Part shown: piece by piece, positions 1 through 7,447 of the stretch
How the letters are laid out: every line of letters begins with the position of its first letter
Position numbering within the stretch: position 1 is the stretch's first letter
Origin: an uncultured Eubacteriales bacterium
Lineage (GTDB): Bacteria; Bacillota; Clostridia; Oscillospirales; Oscillospiraceae
Direction of reading: 5' to 3'
DNA length: 26,184 nt
NCBI GenBank assembly: GCA_900551995.1
Contig: URXW01000027.1
Span: 1 to 26,184 of the forward strand
Made by a program: the position numbers and the translations under genes
Notes under the pieces: generated by a model
Told to the model about the DNA's origin: nothing
Seen by the model: only the letters and a program-made list of their open reading frames with translations
Database searches by the model: none

Positions 1-440
1 CCGTCCTTGATCATGGTGTCCACCAGCTTCTTATCGCCCATGCGGGCACCCCAGCGGGCGTCCATGGAGGCGAAGGGAGCGGCACTCATGTTCTCGGTAC
101 CGCCGCAGACGACGATGTCACTGTCGCCAGCCAGAATGGAGCGGGCACCCTCGATGACGGACTTCATGCCGGAGCCGCAGACCATGCCGACGGTATAGGC
201 GGGAACGGAATAGGGGATGCCCGCCTTGATGGAGACCTGACGCGCCACGTTCTGCCCCTGAGCCGCGGTCAGGATGCAGCCGAACATCAGCTCATCCACG
301 TTCTCAGGAGCCACATTTGCACGCTTCAAAGCCTCCTTCACCACCACGGCACCCATCTCGGCGGCGGGGGTGTTCTTCAGAGAGCCGCCAAAGGAACCGA
401 TGGCGGTGCGGCAGCAGTTGACAACATACAGGTCTTTCAT
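1..440 (-). CDS. Acetyl-CoA acetyltransferase (thiolase), N-terminal part, cut by window edge
   Basis: This is the N-terminal 146 residues of a thiolase, which condenses two acetyl-CoA to acetoacetyl-CoA or runs in reverse, in the cytoplasm. The nucleophilic cysteine is visible as C88 in the motif VCGSGMKS. The family opening (CRTAIGSFGGSLK near residue 10) and GGTENMS near residue 111 are also present. The start at 440 is fixed by AGGAGGT at 448-454. The gene runs off the left edge, so the catalytic His and second Cys of the C-terminal half are not visible. In Clostridia this enzyme usually begins the butyrate/butanol pathway, but the neighbours that would show this lie outside the window. 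It could instead be a degradative thiolase; the family is certain, the pathway is not. Confidence 0.95.
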   Translation of the reverse strand, partial: MKDLYVVNCCRTAIGSFGGSLKNTPAAEMGAVVVKEALKRANVAPENVDELMFGCILTAAQGQNVARQVSIKAGIPYSVPAYTVGMVCGSGMKSVIEGARSILAGDSDIVVCGGTENMSAAPFASMDARWGARMGDKKLVDTMIKD

Positions 441-472
441 GTAAGTTACCTCCTATAAAATATGTTGAGTAC

Positions 473-501
473 ATTATACAACACAGGCTCGCGCCTGTCT
501 A
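473..501 (-). promoter_or_regulatory. Thiolase proximal promoter with a dyad in its spacer
   Basis: On the minus strand, TAGACA (496-501), a 17-bp spacer and a perfect TATAAT (473-478) lie about 20 bp before the ribosome-binding site. An inverted repeat ACAGGC-N4-GCCTGT (483-498) fills most of the spacer and touches the -35 box, where a repressor would block RNA polymerase. The promoter is well supported; the operator role is inference. Confidence 0.7.
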
Positions 502-507
502 TCCCTA

Positions 508-536
508 ATGATAGTCACAGTTTTAACAATAGTCAA
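508..536 (-). promoter_or_regulatory. Thiolase distal promoter
   Basis: A second sigma-A-type promoter lies directly upstream of the first: TTGACT (531-536), a 17-bp spacer and TATCAT (508-513), each box with one mismatch. Tandem promoters would give the thiolase gene two start points, only one of which overlaps the dyad. Confidence 0.55.
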
Positions 537-621
537 TCCCAAATTGCATCTTCGTTAAAAAATTGGCAAATCGAGCAGAATTCTGCTTCGTTTCCCGTCA
601 TTTTGACGAACCGCCAAAAGT

Positions 622-1755
622 TCACTCCGCCGGAGGCGTTTCGGTGGTGCCGGCGGCGTCATCGGCGGTATCATCGGCGGTATCATCGGCGGTGCCGGTC
701 GGGGTGTCGGTGCTCTGCATCGCCTCCATCATCTCCGCGCGGAGCTGGGTCAGCTTCTCAAAGAACGCGCCCACGTCCAGACTGTCGTACAGCTTGCTGT
801 TGGTGACGACGGAGGCCGCCTCCAGCTTCTGCTCGAACAGCGTGTCGAAGTACGTCTCCGCCACGGCGGCAAGGTCGGTGTCCGTGCGGAGCATTACGAA
901 GCAGGAGCCCTCGCCGTAGGGGTCGATGACGGACGCCATCTCCCCCACCTCCAGCGCGGTCATGGCGTCGCTGAGCGCGTCGCCCTCGGCGGACGCCAGC
1001 GTGACGATACCGTCCGCCGTCAGCTGAAGCTCGTCGCAGAGAAGGGCGTACTCCGCCTCCTTATCCTCCGCCGCCTGCCAGCGTTCCAGAATGTCGGCCG
1101 CCATGGTCTCGGCGTTCTCACCGTTGAGCTTGAGGACGTAGAGGCTCACGTAGCCCTGCTGGTCGGCGTAATCGCTGAGGGTCTTGTCATCGGGGTAGAG
1201 GCTGCTGCCGGGGGTGCAGAAGGACTGGTACAGGTCGCGGTAGAGGTACTGCACCTCCAGAGTGGCGTTGTTCCCCTCATCGCTGATGCCCACCAGTGCC
1301 AGCTGCTGCAGGTACGCCTCCTCGCTGCCGTAGTAGTCCACATACTGCTGCCGCTGGGCGGCAAGCTGCGCCTTGTCCGCGTCGGAGAGGGTCACGTTCT
1401 CCTGCTGCGCCCAAGCGCGGATGACGGCGTACTGCTTCACCGTCTCCACCGCCTCCACCTTCACGTATTCGCCGTAGGTCATGCCGTCCTCGGACACCTG
1501 CTCGTTCCAGTCCACATCGGGGATGCGGCTGGAGATATACTGACAGGCGTAGTCCACCCAGCGGAGGTATTCCTCGCAGGTGACGGTCTGGCCGCTGACC
1601 ACCAGCATCTCGCCGTCCGGGTGGAGGCCGCTGGCCTGATACAGCAGCCCCTCCGTGCTCTTGCCGCTCTTCATTCCGCCGGTGAGGGCAAAGACGCCCA
1701 CCAGCACCACGGACACCAGCGCGCCCGCCACGAAGCGAATCCAATTATTTCTCAT
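622..1755 (-). CDS. Membrane-anchored SurA/PrsA-like peptidyl-prolyl isomerase (foldase)
   Basis: A 377-residue protein with a short basic N-terminus, one membrane helix (about residues 6-25) and a long extracellular part. The N-terminal region looks like the SurA/PrsA chaperone domain. The region around residues 195-300 resembles a degenerate parvulin domain (AADILERWQAAED, then LEVGEMASVIDPYGEGSCFVML). No lipobox cysteine follows the helix, so it is anchored by the helix rather than lipidated, unlike classical PrsA. The start at 1755 is chosen because AGGAGGAAA lies at 1761-1769; a longer frame to 1812 would lie inside mfd. It overlaps the end of mfd by 11 bp, so translation is probably coupled. 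The C-terminus is an acidic Thr/Ala/Asp tail with a short repeat. Isomerase activity is uncertain. Confidence 0.8.
   Translation of the reverse strand: MRNNWIRFVAGALVSVVLVGVFALTGGMKSGKSTEGLLYQASGLHPDGEMLVVSGQTVTCEEYLRWVDYACQYISSRIPDVDWNEQVSEDGMTYGEYVKVEAVETVKQYAVIRAWAQQENVTLSDADKAQLAAQRQQYVDYYGSEEAYLQQLALVGISDEGNNATLEVQYLYRDLYQSFCTPGSSLYPDDKTLSDYADQQGYVSLYVLKLNGENAETMAADILERWQAAEDKEAEYALLCDELQLTADGIVTLASAEGDALSDAMTALEVGEMASVIDPYGEGSCFVMLRTDTDLAAVAETYFDTLFEQKLEAASVVTNSKLYDSLDVGAFFEKLTQLRAEMMEAMQSTDTPTGTADDTADDTADDAAGTTETPPAE
659..694. repeat. Three tandem 12-bp repeats in the foldase C-terminus
   Basis: Three consecutive copies of tcatcggcggta, the last with one change, encode repeated Thr-Ala-Asp-Asp units in the acidic C-terminal tail. 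Such an in-frame repeat can change copy number without a frameshift. Confidence 0.85.
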
Positions 1756-4700
1756 GCTCTGTTTCCTCCTTGGGGGGATGCGCCCCCTCCGTCTGTTGTG
1801 TTTCGTTCTCATGCAGCCTCAGAGCGTCCACCAGATCGCCGGCGGCGGTCAGGGGCTCCTCCTTGGGCTGTAAATACAGTGTCAGCCGCGGCGCGGCACC
1901 GGCGGATAGCTGGGTGCGGCTGCGGTAGGACGCCATGGTGCACACCGCCAGCAGAGCCGAGGCGTCCACGCGCTCGTCGAAGGTGAAGATCAGCTGGCGT
2001 CCCTTCTGGGTGATGTCGGTGATGCCGCGTGCCATGGCGGCGGCGCGGAGCAGTGCCACGGACAGCAGAGATTCCACCGCCGGAGGGAGGTCGCCGTAGC
2101 GATCCAGCAGCTCGTCGGTCAGCTCGTCGCGATCCTCCGGCGTGCGGAGGGCGGCGATGCGGCGGTAGAGATCCATGCGCTGCTCAGAGGCGGGGACGTA
2201 GCTCTCCGGAATGAACGCCGCCACGGTGATGTCGGCGGAGCACTCCACCCGGGGAGGGACGGTCTTGCCCTGCTGCTCCAGCACGGCGTCGTTCAGCAGC
2301 TTCAGGTACATATCGTAGCCCACGGACATCATGTAGCCGGACTGCTCCGGCCCCAGCAGATTGCCCGCGCCGCGGATCTCAAGGTCGCGCATGGCGATCT
2401 TGAAGCCGGAGCCGAACTCCACGAACTCGCGGATGGCGGTAAGGCGTTTCGCCGCCACCTCCGTGAGCACCTTGCCGGTGCGGTACGTCAGGTAGGCGTA
2501 GGCGCGGCGGGTGGAGCGGCCTATGCGCCCCCGTATCTGGTGAAGCTGGCTCAAGCCCATGCTGTCGGCGTCCTCAATGATGAGGGTGTTGACGTTGGGA
2601 ATGTCGATACCTGTTTCGATGATGGTGGTGCACACCAGCACGTCGATGTCGCCCTCCGCCATGCGGGACATGACGCGGCTCAGCTCGCCCTCCGCCATTT
2701 TGCCGTGGGCGGTCTCCACCGCCACGTCGCCGCCCAGCATTTCGTGCAGGCGGGCGGCGGTGGCGTCGATGCTGTCCACGCGGTTATGGAGGTAGTAGAC
2801 CTGTCCGCCGCGGCTCAGCTCCCGGCGGATGGCGTCGGTGAGGATGCCCCAGTCGTGCTCCAGCACGTAGGTCTGCACCGGCTGGCGATCCTGGGGCGGC
2901 TGCTCGATGGTGCTCATGTCGCGGATGCCGGACATCGCCATGTTCAGCGTCCGGGGAATGGGGGTGGCGGAGAGCGTCAGCGTGTCCACCTGCCGCGCAC
3001 GTTCCCGGAGCTTTTCCTTGTGGGTGACGCCGAAACGCTGCTCCTCGTCGATGATGAGAAGTCCCAGATCCTTGAACTCCACGTTTTTCGCCAGCAGCTT
3101 GTGGGTGCCGATGAGAAGATCCACGCGGCCGTCCTTCACGCGCTCCAGAACCTGCTTGACCTGCTTGGGGCTGCGGAAGCGGGAGAGCACCTCCACCGTC
3201 ACCGGGAAGGCGCGGAAGCGGGCGGCGGCGGTGGCGTAGTGCTGCTGCGCCAGCACGGTGGTGGGCACCAATATCGCCGCCTGCTTGCCGTCCAGAATAC
3301 ATTTCATGGCGGCGCGGAGGGCGACCTCCGTTTTGCCGTAGCCCACGTCGCCGCAGAGAAGGCGATCCATGGGCACGGGCTTCTCCATGTCGGACTTGAT
3401 GTCGCGGATGGCGTTGAGCTGATCCTCCGTCTCCGTATAGTCGAAGGATTCCTCAAACTCCTGCTGCCACGGGGAGTCCGGCGAGAAGGCGAAGCCGCCC
3501 AGACGCTGACGCTGGGCGTACAGCTTGATCAGTCCCTCCGCCAGATCCTTTGCCGCCGCCTTGGCGCGGCGGGTGGTCTTTGTCCACTGGTCGCCGGAGA
3601 GCTTGTTAAGGCGCACCTTTTCCGTCTCCTCGCCTCCGCCGATGTATTTGCTCACAAGGTCGAGGGAGGTAGCGGGGACGTACAGACAGTCGCTGCCGGC
3701 GTACTGGATCTTGATATAGTCCTTCTCCACGCCGTCCACCGGCAGGCGGATCATGCCGGCGAACCGTCCGATGCCGTGGTGGACGTGCACCACCAGATCG
3801 CCCTCCTGCAGATCGGCGTAGCTTAAAAGCCGCTGGCGGCTGTCGGATTTGGGCTGGCGGGGCTTCTTCCCCTTGCCCGACAGGGCGCGGGTCAGCTGTC
3901 CCTCCGTCAGCACGGCTAATTTCAGGGATGGCCACTCGCTGCCGGCGGACAGCGCACCCACGGAGATGAGCACCTGTCCGGGGGCGGGTATGCCCTCGCC
4001 CTCCAGAGACAGGGCGGCGGGGATATGGCGGTGGCGGAGCAGCTCCTGCATATTGCGGCAGCGCACCGCGCCGCCGCACAGCACCAGAACGCCGAAGCCG
4101 GTGGTCAGATAGTGGGTGATGTCGGTGGCGGCGGTGTCCAGACTGCCGCCGTAGCCCGCCAGCTGCTTGGCTCCCACGTCCAGCAGCAGCTGAGGGGGCA
4201 GGAGGTAGCGGCTGGTGGGGAGGCTTTCCAGCTGGCAGAGAGCGAAGCGGGAGAGCACCGTCTCCAGCTCCGGCTCGTTCAGCACAAGGTCGCCGAACGC
4301 CCCCACCATGACGCCGCTCTCCACGGCGGCGGCCACGTCCTGCCGCGTCTGGAAGAGGAAGGCGCGGAGAGCCTCCTGCACGCGCCCCGCCTCGCTGACG
4401 CAGATGACGGTGTCAGGGGGAAGGTAGTCAAAGGCGGTGGTCTTATCGGGGTAGACCGCCGCCATGTAGCGGTCGCCGCCGTCGGGTGCCACGCCCTGAC
4501 GCAGAAGCTCCGCGTCGTCCAGAATACGCTGCCGCACGGCACCGTGCTCCTTCTTCAGACGGCGCGCCGTCTCCTCCATGCGGCGGGCGGCGTCCTCCGC
4601 CGCGCCCTCCTTGGCGAAGGGCAGCAGCTCGGCGGCGGGAAGGATACGCGCCTGCGGGCGGTTCAGCACGCGACGCTGGGTGGACACCTCGAACTCGCCC

Positions 4701-5305
4701 ATGCTGTCCAGCTCGTCGTCGAAGAACTCGCAGCGGAGGGGGCGTTCCTCGCCGGGGGAGAATACGTCCAGTATGCCGCCCCGGAGGGCGAACTGTCCGG
4801 CACCCTCCACCTGCTCCGTGCGGGTGTAGCCGGCGGCGGTCAGCCGGGCACAGAGGGCGCGGACATCGTACCGCTGCCCTACCTCCAGCGAAAACGAGAC
4901 GGACAGCAGCACGTCGCGGGGCGGACACCGCTGCGCCATGGCGGAGGCGGTCGCCACCACCACGGGCGATCCCCCCTGCGCCATGCGGCAGAGGGCGGAG
5001 AGGCGGCTGTTTTCCCACTGGCGGCTGTAAGCGGCGGGGCGGAGCTGCAGCTCACGCTCCGGCAGGCGCACCGGCTCCCCATCGAGGAGCACCTGCAGAT
5101 CCGCCGCCTGCCGGGCGCACTCCTTTTCGTCGGCGCACAGGAGCAGGAGCGGACGGCGCGTCTCCGCCGCGACGGCGGCGGAGAGCATGGCGCGGTGGAC
5201 GGGGGACAGTCCCGTGACGGCGGCGCAGCGTTCCCGCCCGGTGAGGGCGGCGGTCAGCTCACGCAGCTGAGGCAGCGTGGATAGCTTTTGCAGTATGCCG
5301 GTCAT
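1745..5305 (-). CDS. mfd: Transcription-repair coupling factor Mfd
   Basis: An 1186-residue SF2 translocase that pushes stalled RNA polymerase off DNA lesions and recruits UvrA. The length matches full-length Mfd (about 1150-1180). In order: a UvrB-like N-terminal region (about 1-330), a CarD-like RNA-polymerase-interaction domain (about 495-555, with HHGIGRF), the translocase core with Walker A GDVGYGKTE near residue 650, DEEQ near 752, SATPIPRT and the arginine-finger region GRIGRSTR, then the C-terminal autoinhibitory domain. The start at 5305 has AAGGAGG a few bases upstream. It sits 21 bp after pth and overlaps the foldase gene by 11 bp, so pth-mfd-foldase is one operon. pth-mfd adjacency is the usual Firmicutes order. 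No key residue appears to be missing. Confidence 0.98.
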   Translation of the reverse strand: MTGILQKLSTLPQLRELTAALTGRERCAAVTGLSPVHRAMLSAAVAAETRRPLLLLCADEKECARQAADLQVLLDGEPVRLPERELQLRPAAYSRQWENSRLSALCRMAQGGSPVVVATASAMAQRCPPRDVLLSVSFSLEVGQRYDVRALCARLTAAGYTRTEQVEGAGQFALRGGILDVFSPGEERPLRCEFFDDELDSMGEFEVSTQRRVLNRPQARILPAAELLPFAKEGAAEDAARRMEETARRLKKEHGAVRQRILDDAELLRQGVAPDGGDRYMAAVYPDKTTAFDYLPPDTVICVSEAGRVQEALRAFLFQTRQDVAAAVESGVMVGAFGDLVLNEPELETVLSRFALCQLESLPTSRYLLPPQLLLDVGAKQLAGYGGSLDTAATDITHYLTTGFGVLVLCGGAVRCRNMQELLRHRHIPAALSLEGEGIPAPGQVLISVGALSAGSEWPSLKLAVLTEGQLTRALSGKGKKPRQPKSDSRQRLLSYADLQEGDLVVHVHHGIGRFAGMIRLPVDGVEKDYIKIQYAGSDCLYVPATSLDLVSKYIGGGEETEKVRLNKLSGDQWTKTTRRAKAAAKDLAEGLIKLYAQRQRLGGFAFSPDSPWQQEFEESFDYTETEDQLNAIRDIKSDMEKPVPMDRLLCGDVGYGKTEVALRAAMKCILDGKQAAILVPTTVLAQQHYATAAARFRAFPVTVEVLSRFRSPKQVKQVLERVKDGRVDLLIGTHKLLAKNVEFKDLGLLIIDEEQRFGVTHKEKLRERARQVDTLTLSATPIPRTLNMAMSGIRDMSTIEQPPQDRQPVQTYVLEHDWGILTDAIRRELSRGGQVYYLHNRVDSIDATAARLHEMLGGDVAVETAHGKMAEGELSRVMSRMAEGDIDVLVCTTIIETGIDIPNVNTLIIEDADSMGLSQLHQIRGRIGRSTRRAYAYLTYRTGKVLTEVAAKRLTAIREFVEFGSGFKIAMRDLEIRGAGNLLGPEQSGYMMSVGYDMYLKLLNDAVLEQQGKTVPPRVECSADITVAAFIPESYVPASEQRMDLYRRIAALRTPEDRDELTDELLDRYGDLPPAVESLLSVALLRAAAMARGITDITQKGRQLIFTFDERVDASALLAVCTMASYRSRTQLSAGAAPRLTLYLQPKEEPLTAAGDLVDALRLHENETQQTEGAHPPKEETEHEK

Positions 5306-5326
5306 GGGACGCCTCCTTTCGCGGGG

Positions 5327-5920
5327 TCAGTTGAATTTGTTCATGGCGCGGGCGGCACCGTCGGTGATGACGGTGAGGGCGGCGTCGGCGGCGCGGTCAA
5401 GGGCGGCGCGGAGCGTCTTTGCCTCCTCGCCTTGGGGCTTGCCGATGACCCAGTCCACCATCTCGTGCTCCGGGTGGTCGGGCATACCCACGCCCACCTT
5501 GATGCGGGGGAACGCGTCGGTGCCCAGATGCAGGATGATGTTCTTCAGCCCGTTATGACCGCCGGCGGAGCCGCTCTGGCGGATACGCAGCTTGCCCACA
5601 GGCAGGGAGACATCGTCGGAGATGACCAGCACGTGGTCGGCGGGCACCTTATAGAATCGCGCCGCCTCGCCCACGGATTCGCCGGAGAGGTTCATATAGG
5701 TCTGGGGCTTCATCACCAGTATTTTATGCCCTTTGTAGTCCAGCATACCTGTCCACGCCTTGAAGCGCAGCTTGTTGAGGGTGAACTTCTCCCGCTCCAT
5801 AAGGCTGTCCAGTGCCAGCCAGCCCATATTGTGGCGGGTGGACTCGTACTTGGTGCCGGGATTGCCCAGCCCCACCAGCAGCCATTCCACGCCGCCGCCA
5901 CCGTTCCTGTTGAAAAACAA
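5327..5920 (-). CDS. pth: Peptidyl-tRNA hydrolase
   Basis: Cleaves peptidyl-tRNA released by stalled ribosomes, recycling the tRNA. Family motifs are GLGNPG, TRHNMG with the catalytic His, PQTYMNLSG, the Asp of SDDVSLPVG and GGHNGLK. Two starts are possible. A GTG at 5890 matches the usual family N-terminus but has almost no ribosome-binding site. A TTG at 5920 is in frame, adds ten residues (rich in Phe, Asn and Gly) and has AAGGAGG at 5929-5935 spaced 8 bp. I prefer the TTG on that basis. The gene lies directly downstream of the prs terminator and heads the pth-mfd-foldase operon. Function is certain; the exact start is moderately certain. Confidence 0.95.
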   Translation of the reverse strand: MFFNRNGGGGVEWLLVGLGNPGTKYESTRHNMGWLALDSLMEREKFTLNKLRFKAWTGMLDYKGHKILVMKPQTYMNLSGESVGEAARFYKVPADHVLVISDDVSLPVGKLRIRQSGSAGGHNGLKNIILHLGTDAFPRIKVGVGMPDHPEHEMVDWVIGKPQGEEAKTLRAALDRAADAALTVITDGAARAMNKFN

Positions 5921-5950
5921 GGCTCTCGCCTCCTTGCAGACATAATAGAA

Positions 5951-5980
5951 ATAAGAGGACTGCGAACGCAGTCCTCTTAT
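5951..5980 (-). terminator. prs transcription terminator
   Basis: A 13-bp perfect stem (ataagaggactgc / gcagtcctcttat) with a 4-nt loop. On the minus strand it is followed by TTTCTATTATG, a fair U-rich tail. It lies 33 bp after the prs stop. The same bases overlap the proposed pth promoter. Confidence 0.8.
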
Positions 5981-6007
5981 TATAACACGGTCAGAGCCGT
6001 TTGGAAA
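5979..6007 (-). promoter_or_regulatory. Candidate promoter of the pth-mfd operon, overlapping the prs terminator
   Basis: On the minus strand: TTTCCA (6002-6007), a 17-bp spacer and TATAAT (5979-5984) preceded by TGT, an extended -10. Transcription would begin near 5972, inside the first arm of the terminator hairpin, so the new transcript would lack part of that arm. The -35 is weak (4 of 6). Confidence 0.5.
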
Positions 6008-6012
6008 GTATT

Positions 6013-6972
6013 TTAGTTGAACAGCTTGGCGATGGAGATCTCCTGGTAGATGCGCTCGATGGCCTCGGCGAACATGGGAGCCACGGACAGGTACTTGATC
6101 TTGTCGCAGCCGGTGCCCATGGACTCGGGAATGGTGTTCAGCAGGGCGACCTCCTTGATGACGCTGGCGTTCAGACGCTCCAGCGCGGGACCGGACAGCA
6201 CGCCGTGGCTGGCGCAGGCGTAGACGCTCTTGGCTCCGCCCACCTCCACGATCGCCTTGGCGGCGTTGCAGATGGAGCCGGCGGTGTCGATCATATCGTC
6301 GAAGAGGATGCAGTCCTTGCCCTCCACATCGCCGATGACGTTCATGACCTCGCACTGGTTCGCCTTCTGGCGGCGTTTGTCCACGATGGCAAGACTCATG
6401 TGCAGCTTCTGGGCGAAGGTGCGGGCGCGGGCCACGCTGCCCACGTCGGGGGACACCACCACCATGTCCTCGCACTTCTCGCCGAACTTCTTGGCGTAGT
6501 AGTCCACGAACACGGGGTTGCCCAGCAGGTTGTCCACCGGGAGATCGAAGAAGCCCTGGATCTGGCTGGCGTGGAGATCCATGGTCAGCACGCGGTCAGC
6601 ACCGGAGGCGGTGATCATGTTCGCCACCAGCTTGGCGGAGATGGGGTCGCGGGACTTCGCCTTGCGATCCTGACGGGCGTAGCCGAAATAGGGGATCACG
6701 GCGGTGACGCGGCCTGCACTGGCGCGCTTGCAGGCGTCGATCATGATGAGCAGCTCCATCAGACTGTCGTTGACGGGCTTGCAGGTGGAGTTGATGAGGA
6801 ACACGTCGCTGCCGCGTACAGTCTCGTACAGAGAGACGGACGCCTCGCCGTCGGCGAAGCTCTTGACCTCCGCCTCACCCAGCTTAATGCCGATCAGCTT
6901 GCAGATCTCCTGCGCCAGCGCGGGATTGGCGTTGCCTGTAAAGATCTTCAAATCCTTGCCGTGAGAAATCAT
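6013..6972 (-). CDS. prs: Ribose-phosphate pyrophosphokinase (PRPP synthetase)
   Basis: Makes PRPP from ribose 5-phosphate and ATP, feeding purine, pyrimidine, NAD, His and Trp synthesis. At 319 residues it is the normal length. Visible motifs are the opening KIFTGNANPALAQEI, FADGE, the ATP-loop region YFGYARQDRK, the metal/catalytic His in DLHASQIQGFF, and the PRPP-binding loop CILFDDMIDTAGS. The start at 6972 fits the family, but the ribosome-binding site is poor (only GAGAG upstream). This is unlike most genes here and suggests control at the leader. The gene is preceded by a roughly 240-nt leader with its own small ORF and followed by a strong terminator. Confidence 0.97.
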   Translation of the reverse strand: MISHGKDLKIFTGNANPALAQEICKLIGIKLGEAEVKSFADGEASVSLYETVRGSDVFLINSTCKPVNDSLMELLIMIDACKRASAGRVTAVIPYFGYARQDRKAKSRDPISAKLVANMITASGADRVLTMDLHASQIQGFFDLPVDNLLGNPVFVDYYAKKFGEKCEDMVVVSPDVGSVARARTFAQKLHMSLAIVDKRRQKANQCEVMNVIGDVEGKDCILFDDMIDTAGSICNAAKAIVEVGGAKSVYACASHGVLSGPALERLNASVIKEVALLNTIPESMGTGCDKIKYLSVAPMFAEAIERIYQEISIAKLFN

Positions 6973-7088
6973 AGTTCGTACTCTCGCTTTCTATCCGTTT
7001 TTTATGGTACAAATCCTGCAAGCAGTGGGACTGTCTTGCGCTTGTTAAAAAGAAAACAAAAAATATACCGCCCCGTTGAATGACCGCG

Positions 7089-7181
7089 TCACAGCACGGC
7101 ATACAGCGCAGACGGTACGACACCCGGAAGGCGGGCACATGCACAGACAATATTCCCTTCACGCGCACGAATGATGCCCAT
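7089..7181 (-). CDS. Leader ORF upstream of prs (30 codons)
   Basis: ATG at 7181, TGA at 7089-7091. The product begins MGIIRAREGN and ends SALYAVL, with a Cys-Ala-Cys-Ala stretch in the middle; I recognise no family. The ribosome-binding site is the best in the area: AAGGAGAGGTGA, 6-7 bp before the ATG. It lies about 35 nt after the predicted start point of the prs promoter, a normal position for a first cistron. prs follows 116 nt later with a poor site. It may be a regulatory leader peptide rather than a stable protein. It is too short for coding statistics, so the evidence is the start context only. Confidence 0.5.
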   Translation of the reverse strand: MGIIRAREGNIVCACARLPGVVPSALYAVL

Positions 7182-7222
7182 GGGAGCTCACCTCTCCTTC
7201 GTTCGTTTGTTCTCCTGCTGTT

Positions 7223-7251
7223 ATTATAGCATGTCTCACAGGAAAATCCAG
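7223..7251 (-). promoter_or_regulatory. prs promoter (extended -10)
   Basis: On the minus strand a perfect TATAAT (7223-7228) is preceded by TGC, giving an extended -10. The -35 is poor; the sequence there is CTGGATTTTCC, an 11-mer also found upstream of the ECF sigma gene. The predicted start point is near 7216. Confidence 0.75.
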
Positions 7252-7383
7252 TATTTTTCCCGTTTTTTTCGGCAATAATTTTTGCACATACACGCGCCGG
7301 TGCACCATTTGTCGCTAACGCCGTGAAACAGAAGCCATTTTCAATATTTCAGAGAAAATTCGCCTGTTTTTCCGTTTTTATAG

Positions 7384-7412
7384 TTGCAATTTCCTTTCGG
7401 TTGCATTACAAT
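7384..7412 (+). promoter_or_regulatory. trmL promoter
   Basis: TTGCAA (7384-7389), a 17-bp spacer and TACAAT (7407-7412), ending 35 bp before the trmL start. This may also drive pgk and the genes beyond it. Confidence 0.7.
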
Positions 7413-7447
7413 AGCTGTTGCTAATGCGACAGGAAGGTGGCGTGGGT

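Larger units (their letters stand above)
6973..7447. other. prs-trmL divergent intergenic region
   Basis: This 475-bp AT-richer stretch separates prs (minus) from trmL (plus). It holds, from the right: the trmL promoter, about 150 bp with no clear element, the prs promoter, the 30-codon leader ORF, a U-rich tract on the minus strand (7047-7066) and a small hairpin (minus-strand GCAAG/CTTGC arms) before prs. I see no known riboswitch. Confidence 0.7.

Noticed and set aside
518..532. Possible Rex operator half (TTGTTAAAA on the minus strand) upstream of thiolase
   Set aside because: The second half-site is missing, so this is not a Rex site by sequence.
574..587. Palindrome AGCAGAATTCTGCT between the foldase and thiolase genes
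   Set aside because: It has no loop and no adjacent U-tract on the minus strand, so I could not support it as the foldase terminator; the nearby CGTCA-ttt-TGACG hairpin is also too weak.
2540..3826. Long open frame on the plus strand, antisense to mfd (a similar one at 4025-5284)
   Set aside because: GC-rich codon bias in mfd leaves the opposite strand free of stops; the translations are His/Ala/Gly-rich with no family motif and no ribosome-binding site.
7322..7330. Half parS sequence CGTGAAACA in the prs-trmL region
   Set aside because: The other half of the palindrome is absent.
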